A stretch of DNA of 64,000 bases from a bacterium (GTDB lineage Bacteria; Gemmatimonadota; Gemmatimonadetes; Longimicrobiales; RSA9): positions 1 to 64,000 of the forward strand of contig QGVH01000001.1 in the NCBI GenBank assembly GCA_003242735.1. Reading direction: 5' to 3'. A program made the translations under genes and the position numbers. This document shows, in pieces, positions 46,397 through 55,144 of this stretch. Numbering within the stretch: position 1 is the stretch's first letter; each line of letters begins with the position of its first letter. The notes under the pieces are model-generated. The model saw only the letters and a program-made list of their open reading frames with translations, was not told where the DNA came from and made no database searches.

Positions 46397-47775
46397 GCGG
46401 AGCGGACCTCGAGGCCGGCCGCGCGATGCACGCGCTCATCGAGGAACTGTACCCGATCTGCCGGAGCATCACCGGAGACGGCGTACGGCAGACCCTTGCC
46501 CGCCTTCGGCAGGAGATCCCGCTCGAGATCCACGAGGTGCCGAGCGGGACCCGGGTGTTCGATTGGACGGTCCCGAACGAGTGGAACATCCGGGACGCGT
46601 ACATCAAGGACGAGCACGGCAACCGGGTGGTGGACTTCCGCCGCTGCAACCTCCACGTGGTCAGCTACAGCGTCCCCGTCCGGGCCCGGCTGACGCTCGA
46701 GGAGCTGCGGCCGCGTCTCCATTCGCTGCCGGATCGGCCGGACTGGATTCCGTACCGGACCACGTACTACAAGGAGGACTGGGGCTTCTGCCTGTCGCAC
46801 CGGCAGCTCGAGGCGCTCGAAGACGGCGAGTACGAGGTCTGCATCGATTCCACCCTCGCGCCCGGGAGTCTCACGTACGGCGAGTACATCATCCGCGGAA
46901 GGACGGACGGCGAGGTCCTCATCTCGTGCCATTGCTGCCACCCTTCGCTCGCCAACGACAACCTTTCGGGGATCGCGGTCGCCGTGGCGCTGGCCCGCTC
47001 CCTCACCGGCAGGTCGCTCCGCTACACGTACCGCTTCCTCTTCATCCCCGGAACGATCGGCTCCATCACGTGGCTCGCGCTCAATGAGCCCGTGACCGCG
47101 CGCATCCAACACGGCCTGGTCCTCACGTGCGTCGGCGATCGCGGCCATCCCACGTACAAGCGGAGCCGCCGCGGCAACGCCTTGATCGACCGGGCCGTCG
47201 AGCACGTGCTGCGGCACTCGGGCGGCGACTACGCGATCCAGGACTTCGTGCCGTACGGCTACGACGAACGGCAGTACTGCTCCCCCGGGTTCGATCTCCC
47301 GGTCGGGTGCCTCATGCGAACGCCCAACGGGCGGTTCCCCGAGTACCACACCTCGGCGGACAACCTGGAGTTCGTCGATCCGTCAGCCCTTGCGGATACG
47401 CTCCAGAAGTGTCAGGCCGTCGTCGAGGTCCTCGAGCACGACGCCGTCTACGAGAACCTGAATCCCAAATGCGAGCCTCAGCTCGGCCGCCGGGGCCTGT
47501 ACAGTGGCGTGACGGGCCGGACGGAGCTCCCTGGCTATGAGCTCGCCTTGCTGTGGGTCCTGAACTTCTCGGACGGGCACCACTCCCTGCTGGACATCGC
47601 CGAGCGTGCGGACATCCCGTTCGCGACGGTGCGGCGGGCAGCGGAAGACCTGGTCCGGGTCGGCCTGTTGCGCCCGGCCGCGGCCGCACCACCGGGAGCG
47701 GACCGCGGCGCGAACAGGGACGCCTCGGCGCGGCAGTCGACGGCGAGCGAGGATCCGGTCTTGGTGGAGGAGTGA
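46393..47775 (+). CDS. DUF4910 zinc peptidase-like protein with winged-helix tail
   Basis: 460 residues; ATG in a 4-nt overlap with rfbC. Start of domain: HALIEELYPICRSITGDGVRQTL, usual for DUF4910. Zinc-site candidates are SCHCCHPSLANDNLSGI and PEYHTSADNLEF, in the order of M28 aminopeptidases. The middle has the EVCIDSTLAPGSLTYGEYIIRG insert. A C-terminal winged-helix-like part reads ELALLWVLNFSDGHHSLLDIAERADIPFATVRRAAEDLVRVGLL, then a disordered tail. DUF4910 genes recur in surface-polysaccharide clusters, but activity has not been shown. A role in cutting an amide-linked residue is inference. Confidence 0.9.
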   Translation: MSGADLEAGRAMHALIEELYPICRSITGDGVRQTLARLRQEIPLEIHEVPSGTRVFDWTVPNEWNIRDAYIKDEHGNRVVDFRRCNLHVVSYSVPVRARLTLEELRPRLHSLPDRPDWIPYRTTYYKEDWGFCLSHRQLEALEDGEYEVCIDSTLAPGSLTYGEYIIRGRTDGEVLISCHCCHPSLANDNLSGIAVAVALARSLTGRSLRYTYRFLFIPGTIGSITWLALNEPVTARIQHGLVLTCVGDRGHPTYKRSRRGNALIDRAVEHVLRHSGGDYAIQDFVPYGYDERQYCSPGFDLPVGCLMRTPNGRFPEYHTSADNLEFVDPSALADTLQKCQAVVEVLEHDAVYENLNPKCEPQLGRRGLYSGVTGRTELPGYELALLWVLNFSDGHHSLLDIAERADIPFATVRRAAEDLVRVGLLRPAAAAPPGADRGANRDASARQSTASEDPVLVEE

Positions 47776-48338
47776 ATGGAGATCCGTCTGGGGCGCCCCG
47801 CGGTCACCGATGCCGCGTCGGCGAGCGGCACGTCCACTCCGGAGCCCCGCGAGCGGCGCCAGCTCCGCGTCGCGCTGGTGCAGCTCGAGATCCGTGACGG
47901 TCGGCCCTCGGCGAACCTCGAGCGCGCCACGGTCTCGATCCGCAACGCCGGGCCGGCGGACCTCTACGTCCTCCCCGAGCTCTGGACGATGGGCGACGCG
48001 CACGCCGCGTGCCCCCCGCGGCGGACCTTGAGACGCCCGCGGTCATCGAATCCCTCTCCGGTCTCGCGGCCGAGTGCGGGGCATGCATCGCCGGGAGCAT
48101 GATCTCGCGCAACGAGCGGGGGGCGCTCGTCAACCGGCTGTGGCTCGTGCCGCCGGCCGGCGCCCCGCGGATCCGCTACGACAAGGGCCACCTGTTCGCG
48201 CCGAGCAACCTGGATCGGGATACAGGCCACGAACCGTGTGCCCCACGCTCCCGGCACGCGCAGCCGCCCGATCCTCTCCTCGCGGGCGACCGTCGCGGCC
48301 GCACGTCGCACGTGGATCCGCCAACGGGCGCGTCCTGA
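47776..48338 (+). pseudogene. Nitrilase/carbon-nitrogen hydrolase remnant, frameshifted
   Basis: The start ATG abuts the DUF4910 stop and has GGAGG. Frame 1 gives the nitrilase opening LRVALVQLEIRDGRPSANL and the catalytic-Glu strand ADLYVLPELWTMGDAHAA. At a run of six C near 48010 the frame moves. Frame 2 continues IESLSGLAAECGACIAGSM, ALVNRLWLVPPAG and APRIRYDKGHLFAPS with the catalytic Lys region. After LFAPS, recognisable nitrilase sequence ends; the Cys nucleophile and the second half are absent. It belonged to the omega-amidase-like group and is translationally placed inside the sugar operon. Confidence 0.75.
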
Positions 48339-48388
48339 TTCTCGTCGTGACCCATACAGTGCGTCATTCCGACGTCGGAGTATTGCGT

Positions 48389-49444
48389 ATGCGCGTTCTC
48401 CTCACCGGCTCCAACGGCTACATCGGCTCGGTCATGAGCCGCATGCTCCTCGAAGCCGGGCACCACGTGGTCGGCCTGGATACCGGCCTGTTCCGTGATT
48501 GCACGTTCGGCGACGAACCGCCGGATGATCACACGATCCGGAAGGACATCCGCGACGTCCGGGCCGAAGACCTGGCGGGTTTCGACGCGGTCATCCACCT
48601 CGCCGCGCTGTGCAACGACCCGCTCGGCAGCATGAATCCCGAGTTGACGGCGGAGATCAACTACCGGGCATCCGTGCGGCTGGCGTGGCTCGCCAGATCG
48701 GCGGGCGTGCCGCGCTTCATCTTCGCCTCGTCCTGCAGCCTCTACGGCGTTGCCGGGCAAGAGATGCTGGATGAAACGGCGGCGTTCAATCCGATCACGC
48801 CCTACGGCCTATCCAAGGTCCAGGTGGAGCAGGAGGTCGCCCGCCTGGCGACGGACGACTTCAGTCCGACGTTCATGCGGAACGCAACGGCGTACGGCGT
48901 GTCGCCGCGGCTGCGGTTGGACCTGGTCGTCAACAACCTCGTCGCGGCCGCCTACGCCACGGGCGACGTCTTGATCCAGAGCGACGGAACGCCGTGGAGG
49001 CCGCTGGTCCACGTCGAGGACTTCTCCCGCGCGTTCATTGCGGTCCTCCACGCACCACGCGAGCTGGTCCACAATCAGGCGTTCAACGTCGGGCGGACGA
49101 GCGAGAACTACCGGGTCAGCGAGATCGCAGAAATCGTCCGCGAGCTCGTGCCCGGAAGCCGGATCCGCTACGCGGAAGGCGCCGGGCCGGACCCACGTAG
49201 CTATCGTGTCGATTGCAGCAAGCTGGAGACCCTGCTGCCGGAATACAAGCCCCAATGGACCGTGCGGCGCGGCGTGGAAGAGCTCGTAGCTGCGTTCGAC
49301 CGCTACGGGATGACCCCAGAGGACTTTGCCGGCCATCGCTACTTCCGCATACGGAACATTCAGCGGCTCCAGCGCGAGGGACGGCTGGACGAGAACCTGC
49401 GCTGGCGGGACGGCTCACCGGCTCTAGCCGCTGTCGCGGGCTGA
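48389..49444 (+). CDS. NAD-dependent sugar epimerase/dehydratase (SDR)
   Basis: 351 residues from MRVLLTGSNGYIGSVMSRMLLEAG with GGAG 9 nt upstream. NAD motif TGSNGYIGS, the LAALCND strand, catalytic ASSCSLYG and Tyr-x-x-x-Lys in NPITPYGLSKVQVE. FMRNATAYGVSPRLRLDLVVNNL and RPLVHVEDFSRAF are typical of extended SDR enzymes acting on nucleotide sugars. A C-terminal RYFRIRNIQRLQREG tail resembles those of the cytidylyltransferase-linked members. It probably makes or isomerises the 4-keto-6-deoxy sugar used by the cluster; exact step unknown. Confidence 0.88.
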   Translation: MRVLLTGSNGYIGSVMSRMLLEAGHHVVGLDTGLFRDCTFGDEPPDDHTIRKDIRDVRAEDLAGFDAVIHLAALCNDPLGSMNPELTAEINYRASVRLAWLARSAGVPRFIFASSCSLYGVAGQEMLDETAAFNPITPYGLSKVQVEQEVARLATDDFSPTFMRNATAYGVSPRLRLDLVVNNLVAAAYATGDVLIQSDGTPWRPLVHVEDFSRAFIAVLHAPRELVHNQAFNVGRTSENYRVSEIAEIVRELVPGSRIRYAEGAGPDPRSYRVDCSKLETLLPEYKPQWTVRRGVEELVAAFDRYGMTPEDFAGHRYFRIRNIQRLQREGRLDENLRWRDGSPALAAVAG

Positions 49445-49486
49445 GAGCCCTGTCGCGTTGAATCCGAACCAGGAGAAAGGCGAGCC

Positions 49487-50356
49487 ATGAAGGTCGTGTT
49501 GTTCTGCGGAGGGCTGGGCATGCGGCTCCGCGACTATGCGGAGAACGTTCCCAAGCCAATGGTCCCGCTCGGCTACCGGCCGATCCTCTGGCATCTCATG
49601 AAGTACTACGCCCACTTCGGGCACAAGGACTTCATCCTCTGTCTGGGGTATCGGGGCGACCTCATCAAGCAGTATTTTCTGAACTACGACGAGTGCGTCT
49701 CGAACGACTTCATCCTGTCGCACGGCGGGCGGCGACGCGAGCTGATCAACAGCGACATCGAGGATTGGCGGATCACCTTCGTCGATACCGGCCTGAACAC
49801 CAACATCGGCGAGCGGCTGATGGCGGTGCGGCCGTACCTCGAGGGTGAGGAGATGTTCCTCGCCAACTACGCCGATGGCCTGACGGACCTGCACCTCCCG
49901 GACCAGATCCGGCATTTCCGGGAGAGCGGCAAGATCGCCAGCTTCCTTGCAGTGAGGCCGAACCTGAGCTACCACTTCCTGACCGCCGAGGACGACGGCA
50001 CGGTCACGAGCTTCCGTGACATCGCCCAGTCGGGCCTGCGTGTGAACGGCGGGTTCTTCGTTTTCCGGAAGGAGATCCTCGACTACATCCGGCCCGGCGA
50101 GGAGCTCGTCCAGGAGCCGTTCGAGCGTCTGATGAAGGAGCGCCAGCTCGTCGCTTACCGGTACGACGGCTTCTGGCTGCCGATGGATACGGCGAAGGAC
50201 AAGAAGCGGCTGGATGACCTCTACGACTCGGGGGATCCGCCCTGGTTCGTCTGGAAGAACGCCGCGCCCCGCCGGACTGTGACCTCGGTCACCTCGCGGA
50301 TCAGGGTGCACGCGGCGGCCCTGGAGCTCACCCCTTCGGCCGGCGTTGACCGATAG
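49487..50356 (+). CDS. rfbF: Glucose-1-phosphate cytidylyltransferase-like nucleotidyltransferase
   Basis: 289 residues. Nucleotide-binding GGLGMRLRDYAENVPKPMVPLG, then HLMKYYAHFGHKDFILCLGYRGDLIKQYFLNY, which is the RfbF-type signature. Further landmarks: WRITFVDTGLNTNIGERL, LANYADGLTDLHL, and RVNGGFFVFRKEILDYI. It makes CDP- (or related NDP-) glucose, starting the CDP-sugar branch used by the other cluster enzymes. It is followed 3 nt later by a PIG-L deacetylase gene. Confidence 0.92.
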   Translation: MKVVLFCGGLGMRLRDYAENVPKPMVPLGYRPILWHLMKYYAHFGHKDFILCLGYRGDLIKQYFLNYDECVSNDFILSHGGRRRELINSDIEDWRITFVDTGLNTNIGERLMAVRPYLEGEEMFLANYADGLTDLHLPDQIRHFRESGKIASFLAVRPNLSYHFLTAEDDGTVTSFRDIAQSGLRVNGGFFVFRKEILDYIRPGEELVQEPFERLMKERQLVAYRYDGFWLPMDTAKDKKRLDDLYDSGDPPWFVWKNAAPRRTVTSVTSRIRVHAAALELTPSAGVDR

Positions 50357-50359
50357 GCG

Positions 50360-51019
50360 ATGTTGGAGCTGGCGTTCCGCCGTCCGCCCGGCGAGGGCCT
50401 GCGCATCCTGTGCCTCGGCGCCCACTCCGACGACATCGAGATCGGCTGTGGCGGCACGATTCTCCGGCTCCTCGCGGGTCGGAGCGACGTCACCGTGCGC
50501 TGGATCGTCTTCAGCAGCTCGCCGGAGCGGGAAGAGGAGGCCCGGCGCAGCGCGGAGCTGTTCCTGCGCGGCGCTGCACACGCGGCCGTCGACGTCCATT
50601 CGTTTCGCGACGGGTTCTTCCCGTACGAGGGCGGCCGGATCAAGGAAGTGTTCGAGTCGCTCAAGGACGAGCCGGCGCCGGACGTGATCTTCACCCACCG
50701 GGGGCGCGACCGGCACCAGGATCACCGGCTGCTCGCGGAGCTCACCTGGAACACGTTCCGCGACCACCTGGTCCTCGAATACGAGATCCCGAAGTACGAC
50801 GGGGACCTCGAAACGCCCAACGTGTACGTGCCGCTCGACGAGGAGATCTGCCGCACCAAGGTCGCTCACCTGATGGAGGTCTTCGCGTCGCAGCGGAGCA
50901 AGCGCTGGTTCACGCCCGAGACGTTCCTCGGACTCATGCGGCTGCGCGGCATCGAATGTGCTTCGCCGACCGGCTACGCGGAAGGGTTCGAGGCGCGGAA
51001 GCTGGTGTTGTACCCGTGA
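50360..51019 (+). CDS. PIG-L/LmbE family N-deacetylase
   Basis: 219 residues. The zinc motif AHSDDIEIGCGGT is at 21-33, and the later HRGRDRHQDHR at 113-123 supplies a catalytic Asp and His. These are the hallmarks of PIG-L/LmbE enzymes that remove acetyl groups from N-acetylated sugars or antibiotic intermediates. Start ATG 3 nt after rfbF. In sugar clusters such enzymes expose a free amine. Substrate here unknown. Confidence 0.92.
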   Translation: MLELAFRRPPGEGLRILCLGAHSDDIEIGCGGTILRLLAGRSDVTVRWIVFSSSPEREEEARRSAELFLRGAAHAAVDVHSFRDGFFPYEGGRIKEVFESLKDEPAPDVIFTHRGRDRHQDHRLLAELTWNTFRDHLVLEYEIPKYDGDLETPNVYVPLDEEICRTKVAHLMEVFASQRSKRWFTPETFLGLMRLRGIECASPTGYAEGFEARKLVLYP

Positions 51020-51090
51020 GGAGCGATCCGTGGTCGGAGTGTTTTCCTCTCAGATGACGGCGGCAGGACGGGAGCCGGAGGAGGGGCGCC

Positions 51091-52698
51091 GTGCCGAGTC
51101 CCGTCCGTAACGTGATTGCGAACTGGACGGCGTTCGTTTTCTCGGCCGTCGTCGGGTTCGTTCTCTCCCCGTTCATCGTCCGCAGCCTGGGCGATGCGGC
51201 GTACGGGGCCTGGGTGCTGATTGGATCGACGGTAGGGTATCTCGGCCTCCTGGATCTCGGCATCCGGGGCGCCGTGACCCGTTACGTCGCCAACCTGCAT
51301 GCTGGGACGGAGCACCGTGAGGCCAGCCTCATGGCCTCGGCGGCGCTGTTCATATTCTCGATCGCGGGCGCCGTCGCCATTGCGGCCTGCGTCGTCATTG
51401 CACTCGGGATCACGAGGCTCTTCGCAGTTCCGGACCACCTCCAGAGTGTCGCCCAAGCGGTCGTGATCATCCTCGGGATCAACATCGCGGTGACGCTCGT
51501 GAGCGGTGTCTACGGGGGGGTGATCACGGCGCTCCAGCGCTTCGACCTCGGCAGCGGGATCGGCATCGCGATCGAAGCCCTCCGCGCCCTTGCGGTCTTC
51601 ACCACACTGAAGCTGGGGGGAGGCATCCTTCCCCTCGCGCTCGTCCAGCTCGGCTGCTCGGTCCTGGGCGGGACCCTTTCGTTCCTCGTGTCCCGCATGC
51701 TCTATCCGGAACTCCGGGTGCCAGTCAGAGGGTGGCACCGGGGGCACGTCAAGCGGCTCCTCGGGTTCAGCACATACAGTCTGGTGCTCCAGGTCGCGGG
51801 CATGGTCGCGGTCCGGGCGTACGCGTTCGTCATCGGGGCGTTCATGCACGTCGGCACGATCACGTTCTACGCGATCGCCGCTAACCTGATCGAATACGCC
51901 CGTACGCTCGTCAGCGGGATCTCGCACACGATCACTCCCCGGGTCAGCGCCCTCGAACGTTCGGCATCCATATCGCAGATCGCTCGGATTCCAGTCACGG
52001 CCGGACGCCTCGCGGGTCTGGTGCTCTTTCCCGTCGTGACCACGTTCCTGCTCCGGGGCGACACCTTCATCGGCTTGTGGATGGGGCCGCAGTACGCCGA
52101 GCACTCTGGCCGTATCCTCGTCCTCCTTGCGATCGCGCTCGGCTTCTCGGTCGGCGCTCACGTCGCCGTCTCGGTGCTCATGGGCCTGCACCGGCACCGC
52201 GCGCTCGTACCGGGCTGGATCGCGGAGGCCGCCGCGAACGTCCTTCTCTCCGTCGTCCTCATCCGCCCCTACGGGCTCGTCGGCGTGGCTCTGGGCGCGG
52301 CGATTCCCAACCTGCTCGTCTCCGTCGTCTACATGCCCTACGTCCTGCGGCGGACCTTGGGGGTTTCCCCGACGTCCATCGTGTCGGAGGTCTGGCTGCG
52401 CCCCGCCGTTGCAATGATCCCGTTCGCTGCGGCGACCCTCCTCATTGAGCGGTTCTGGCCCGCCAGCAGCGTCATTCAGTTCTTCCTGCAGGTCGCATCG
52501 GCGCTTCCGGTCGCGGCGCTCGGCGCATGGTTCGTCGGGCTCACCGGCGCCGAGCGCGCTATGGTCGGCCGAAGGCTGCTCGCGCCGTTCCGGGCCCACC
52601 GGCCCCAGCGCCGGCCCGAGCCCCTGGCAGCGGAGGCTCCGCGAATCTCAGGGCGCCGTTCCGCGAGGCCCCGCCGTCGTGCCCGCACCGCAACCTGA
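51091..52698 (+). CDS. Polysaccharide flippase (Wzx-like, MATE/MOP superfamily)
   Basis: 535 residues with about 12-14 hydrophobic helices; GTG start after GGAGGAGGGG. First helices ANWTAFVFSAVVGFVLSPFIVRSLGDAAYGAWVLIGSTVGYLGLLDLG are the standard opening of oligosaccharide flippases, with the LGLLDLGIRGAVTRYVA loop. It carries lipid-linked oligosaccharide to the outer face of the inner membrane. The C-terminal tail is basic and disordered (RPQRRPEPLAAEAPR...). It closes the plus-strand cluster and is convergent with the GT2 gene. Confidence 0.92.
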   Translation: MPSPVRNVIANWTAFVFSAVVGFVLSPFIVRSLGDAAYGAWVLIGSTVGYLGLLDLGIRGAVTRYVANLHAGTEHREASLMASAALFIFSIAGAVAIAACVVIALGITRLFAVPDHLQSVAQAVVIILGINIAVTLVSGVYGGVITALQRFDLGSGIGIAIEALRALAVFTTLKLGGGILPLALVQLGCSVLGGTLSFLVSRMLYPELRVPVRGWHRGHVKRLLGFSTYSLVLQVAGMVAVRAYAFVIGAFMHVGTITFYAIAANLIEYARTLVSGISHTITPRVSALERSASISQIARIPVTAGRLAGLVLFPVVTTFLLRGDTFIGLWMGPQYAEHSGRILVLLAIALGFSVGAHVAVSVLMGLHRHRALVPGWIAEAAANVLLSVVLIRPYGLVGVALGAAIPNLLVSVVYMPYVLRRTLGVSPTSIVSEVWLRPAVAMIPFAAATLLIERFWPASSVIQFFLQVASALPVAALGAWFVGLTGAERAMVGRRLLAPFRAHRPQRRPEPLAAEAPRISGRRSARPRRRARTAT

Positions 52699-52763
52699 GT
52701 CGGAGCGATCATCCGACGGCACTCGCATCGACGTCCAGGTATGCCGGCGCGCCCTAGAACGGG

Positions 52764-53729
52764 TCACGCGCGCCGGTGATCCGGACGCCGCCCCCGGGAG
52801 AACACATACCGCGCGTATGCGCCGATCTCGCGAGCGAACTCGTCCCGGGACCAAACAACGTCGCGGGCCAGGAACGCGAGCAGACGAGCCCGATCCCACA
52901 GGTCCCCGGGGCCCCGCACGATTGTGCCGAGCCTGGCTCCGGCGTGCCTCCAGTTGCGCATGACGGGCTTGCCGGCTCCCGAGGGATCGTAGTGCACCTG
53001 ACGCGCTTCCGTCGATACAATGCTCAGCGCATCACGGTGCCTCCGACGGAAGAACAGGTACTCCGGGATCTCCCAGATCTTGCCGTGCAGGGCGATCTCC
53101 GCCTGCCACGGGATGTCCGAACCCTCGAAAGCGCCCATCGGAGGCATCCTCCGAAGGACTGAAGTGCGCATGACGCCGTAGATCGCGTTGCACAGCCCGA
53201 TCCTCTCCAGGACCTGGATGTACCGGTCGCTCGCCCGCTCCGCGACGATGTGCAGGTTGTCCTGATATTCCCCGATCACGGCCCCGCGTTCGTCGATCAG
53301 CTTCGCTCGCGGGTAAGCCTGTACGACAGCCGGCTCACGATCCAGGATGGCGACGCAGCGTTCAACGAACTCGGGCGCGGACAGGTCATCGGCGGCCGCC
53401 CAGCGGAAGTACTCGCCACGTGCCAGGTGCAGCACGCGCATGAAATTGGCGGCGGCGCCGATGTTCTTCGGCAACCGGTCGTAACGCACGCGGGAGTCCC
53501 GGGCGGCGAACGACCTTGCGATCTCTTCGGTCGCGTCGGTCGAGGCGTTGTCCGAGATGATGATCTCGATGTCCTCGTACGTCTGGCGGAGTAGACTCTC
53601 GAGCGCCTCCGCGAGGTACCTCGCGCCGTTGTAGACCGGAACCCCGATGCTGACACGCGGGGCGTGCTTCCTCGTGTGCACGGCGGGACCCGTGCGGTGG
53701 TCCAGGACTTTCGCGTGGTCGAATGGCAT
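52764..53729 (-). CDS. Family 2 glycosyltransferase
   Basis: 321 residues from MPFDHAKVLDHR. GT-A landmarks: VSIGVPVYNGARYLAEALESLLRQTYEDIEIIISDNASTD, then ADDLSAPEFVERCVAILD (DDx metal motif) and a late EGSDIPWQAEIALHGKIWEIPEYLFFRRRH. Inverting GT2 enzymes move a sugar from an NDP donor to the growing chain. It reads towards the flippase gene (convergent, 65 nt apart). Confidence 0.93.
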   Translation of the reverse strand: MPFDHAKVLDHRTGPAVHTRKHAPRVSIGVPVYNGARYLAEALESLLRQTYEDIEIIISDNASTDATEEIARSFAARDSRVRYDRLPKNIGAAANFMRVLHLARGEYFRWAAADDLSAPEFVERCVAILDREPAVVQAYPRAKLIDERGAVIGEYQDNLHIVAERASDRYIQVLERIGLCNAIYGVMRTSVLRRMPPMGAFEGSDIPWQAEIALHGKIWEIPEYLFFRRRHRDALSIVSTEARQVHYDPSGAGKPVMRNWRHAGARLGTIVRGPGDLWDRARLLAFLARDVVWSRDEFAREIGAYARYVFSRGRRPDHRRA

Positions 53730-54384
53730 GGCCTCACATCGTACTCCCGAATGGCTCGTCAGCGGGGCAACGCCGTCGGGGTGCGAGCTTCTCCGCCACA
53801 GATAGAAGCACGATCTTCGAGGAAAGAATCCATTGCCTGCGCAAGAGAGGATCGGGTAACCCGACGGTTCGATCGACTGTCGGCGGGCCGATTGCGCGTG
53901 CGCCGTCGCACGCGGTGCGAGGAGTTCTGAGAGCCCCGACATTCCAGTCGGCGTCTCCGTCCAAGAATTTACAGAATCGTCTGTTCATCCCGCAACCCTG
54001 AGGACCTCCGGGCGGACCTTGCTCGGGGCCGTCGGGCGGCGCGCCCGGAAGGACTGCCCCAGGACGTCCCTCCGGGTGCCACGCAGACGACGGGTCGCGC
54101 GCGGCGACACGAGTCCCGACAGCAGCGCTCGGGTCGCAACCGCCCTCCGCTCGCATCCGCCCGACGAGCGGCGAGGTCGAGGAGGGAGAGCCTCGATTTT
54201 CTTGGCGGCGCGTATGAGGCGGCCCAATGTCCATCCGCCTTCGCCACCTCCACCGCCGCCGGACCCGCCTGCTTTGTCCTTCCGGCGCGGACCGGCGCCG
54301 CGGGGCCGCCTCGCAGTCGATCCGACGCGCGGCGTCGAAGCGCTGGCGCGACACATCCATGATGCGCACCTCGATGCTCCGAGG
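53730..54384. other. Non-coding stretch upstream of GT2
   Basis: About 655 bases. Only short or low-quality frames are present on either strand, with no ribosome site or known domain. The part at 53940-54000 is less GC-rich and may carry a promoter for the GT2 gene. A degraded gene cannot be excluded. Confidence 0.4.
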
Positions 54385-54866
54385 CTGTCCACGCGCACGA
54401 GGCCATCGCGCGGTCACGCTGCTCGCGCGTGACGGGCTGGACGTGGGCCGTGAACCGCAGCGTGGCCCGGGGGACGCCGTACCGGTCGCTGACCGTGATT
54501 CCTGAAGAGTCCGTGTACGCGGCGAACAGCTCGTCGGGCTCCCCGACGCGGAGCACCGGCCTCCGCGCGAACGGATGGGACGCCACGTTCACCACGCCCC
54601 CGCTGCGCGACACGAGCAGCTCCTCGCCGGGAAGCACCATCACGGTATCGCGCAGCAACTCCCCGCGCGGATCGAGTATCCGCACGATGACAGGCGGGTT
54701 GTCTCCCTCGGCGGAACGAGTCGACCTGAAGGCCTTGCGGTACGCCGCGACCGGAACGCCGGCGCGCGGAAGCTTCTGCACCCAGAACGGAGCTTCCGTC
54801 GGGTCGGTGACGATCTCGGATCCAGCCGGGCGCAACAGCCGCGAGACACGGCGCCGTCCCCCCGGC
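54385..54866 (-). pseudogene. Beta-propeller lipoprotein internal fragment
   Basis: Codes for PVIVRILDPRGELLRDTVMVLPGEELL, SGGVVNVASHPFARRPVLRVG, ELFAAYTDSSGITVSDRYGVPRATL and PVTREQRDRAM in one frame. These are the central blades and the P-V-T-x-x-x-R-D hinge typical of the family. No start, no lipobox and no C-terminal blades are attached; the frame before and after loses the pattern. It is the leftover of another member of the same family, far from the others. Confidence 0.6.
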
Positions 54867-55144
54867 ATGGGCTGAAGCCCCTTTGCGCACCACTGCGCAA
54901 CTTTTTCCGGTCGGGCGGGCAGGATGGCCGGTCGTGCCAGCGTGCTCGGCCGGCCGTGGCCCTGCCCGGGACCACGCCGAGCGCGCCGCGGCGCGGAAGC
55001 TTCGGGCAATCCCACGCCCGCAGCCGGCGAACCGCCCACAGGCCCGCCCCAGAGAACGGATCTTGCCCGGAGACCCGGCGTCCGCGTTCCGCCGCCAAGC
55101 CCGTTCCACGGCTGGTCCTGGAGCACCCACAGGAGCGACCGACG

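Noticed and set aside
50974..52599. Minus-strand frame opposite the flippase
   Set aside because: Asp/Glu/Arg-rich complement of hydrophobic codons; no ribosome site.
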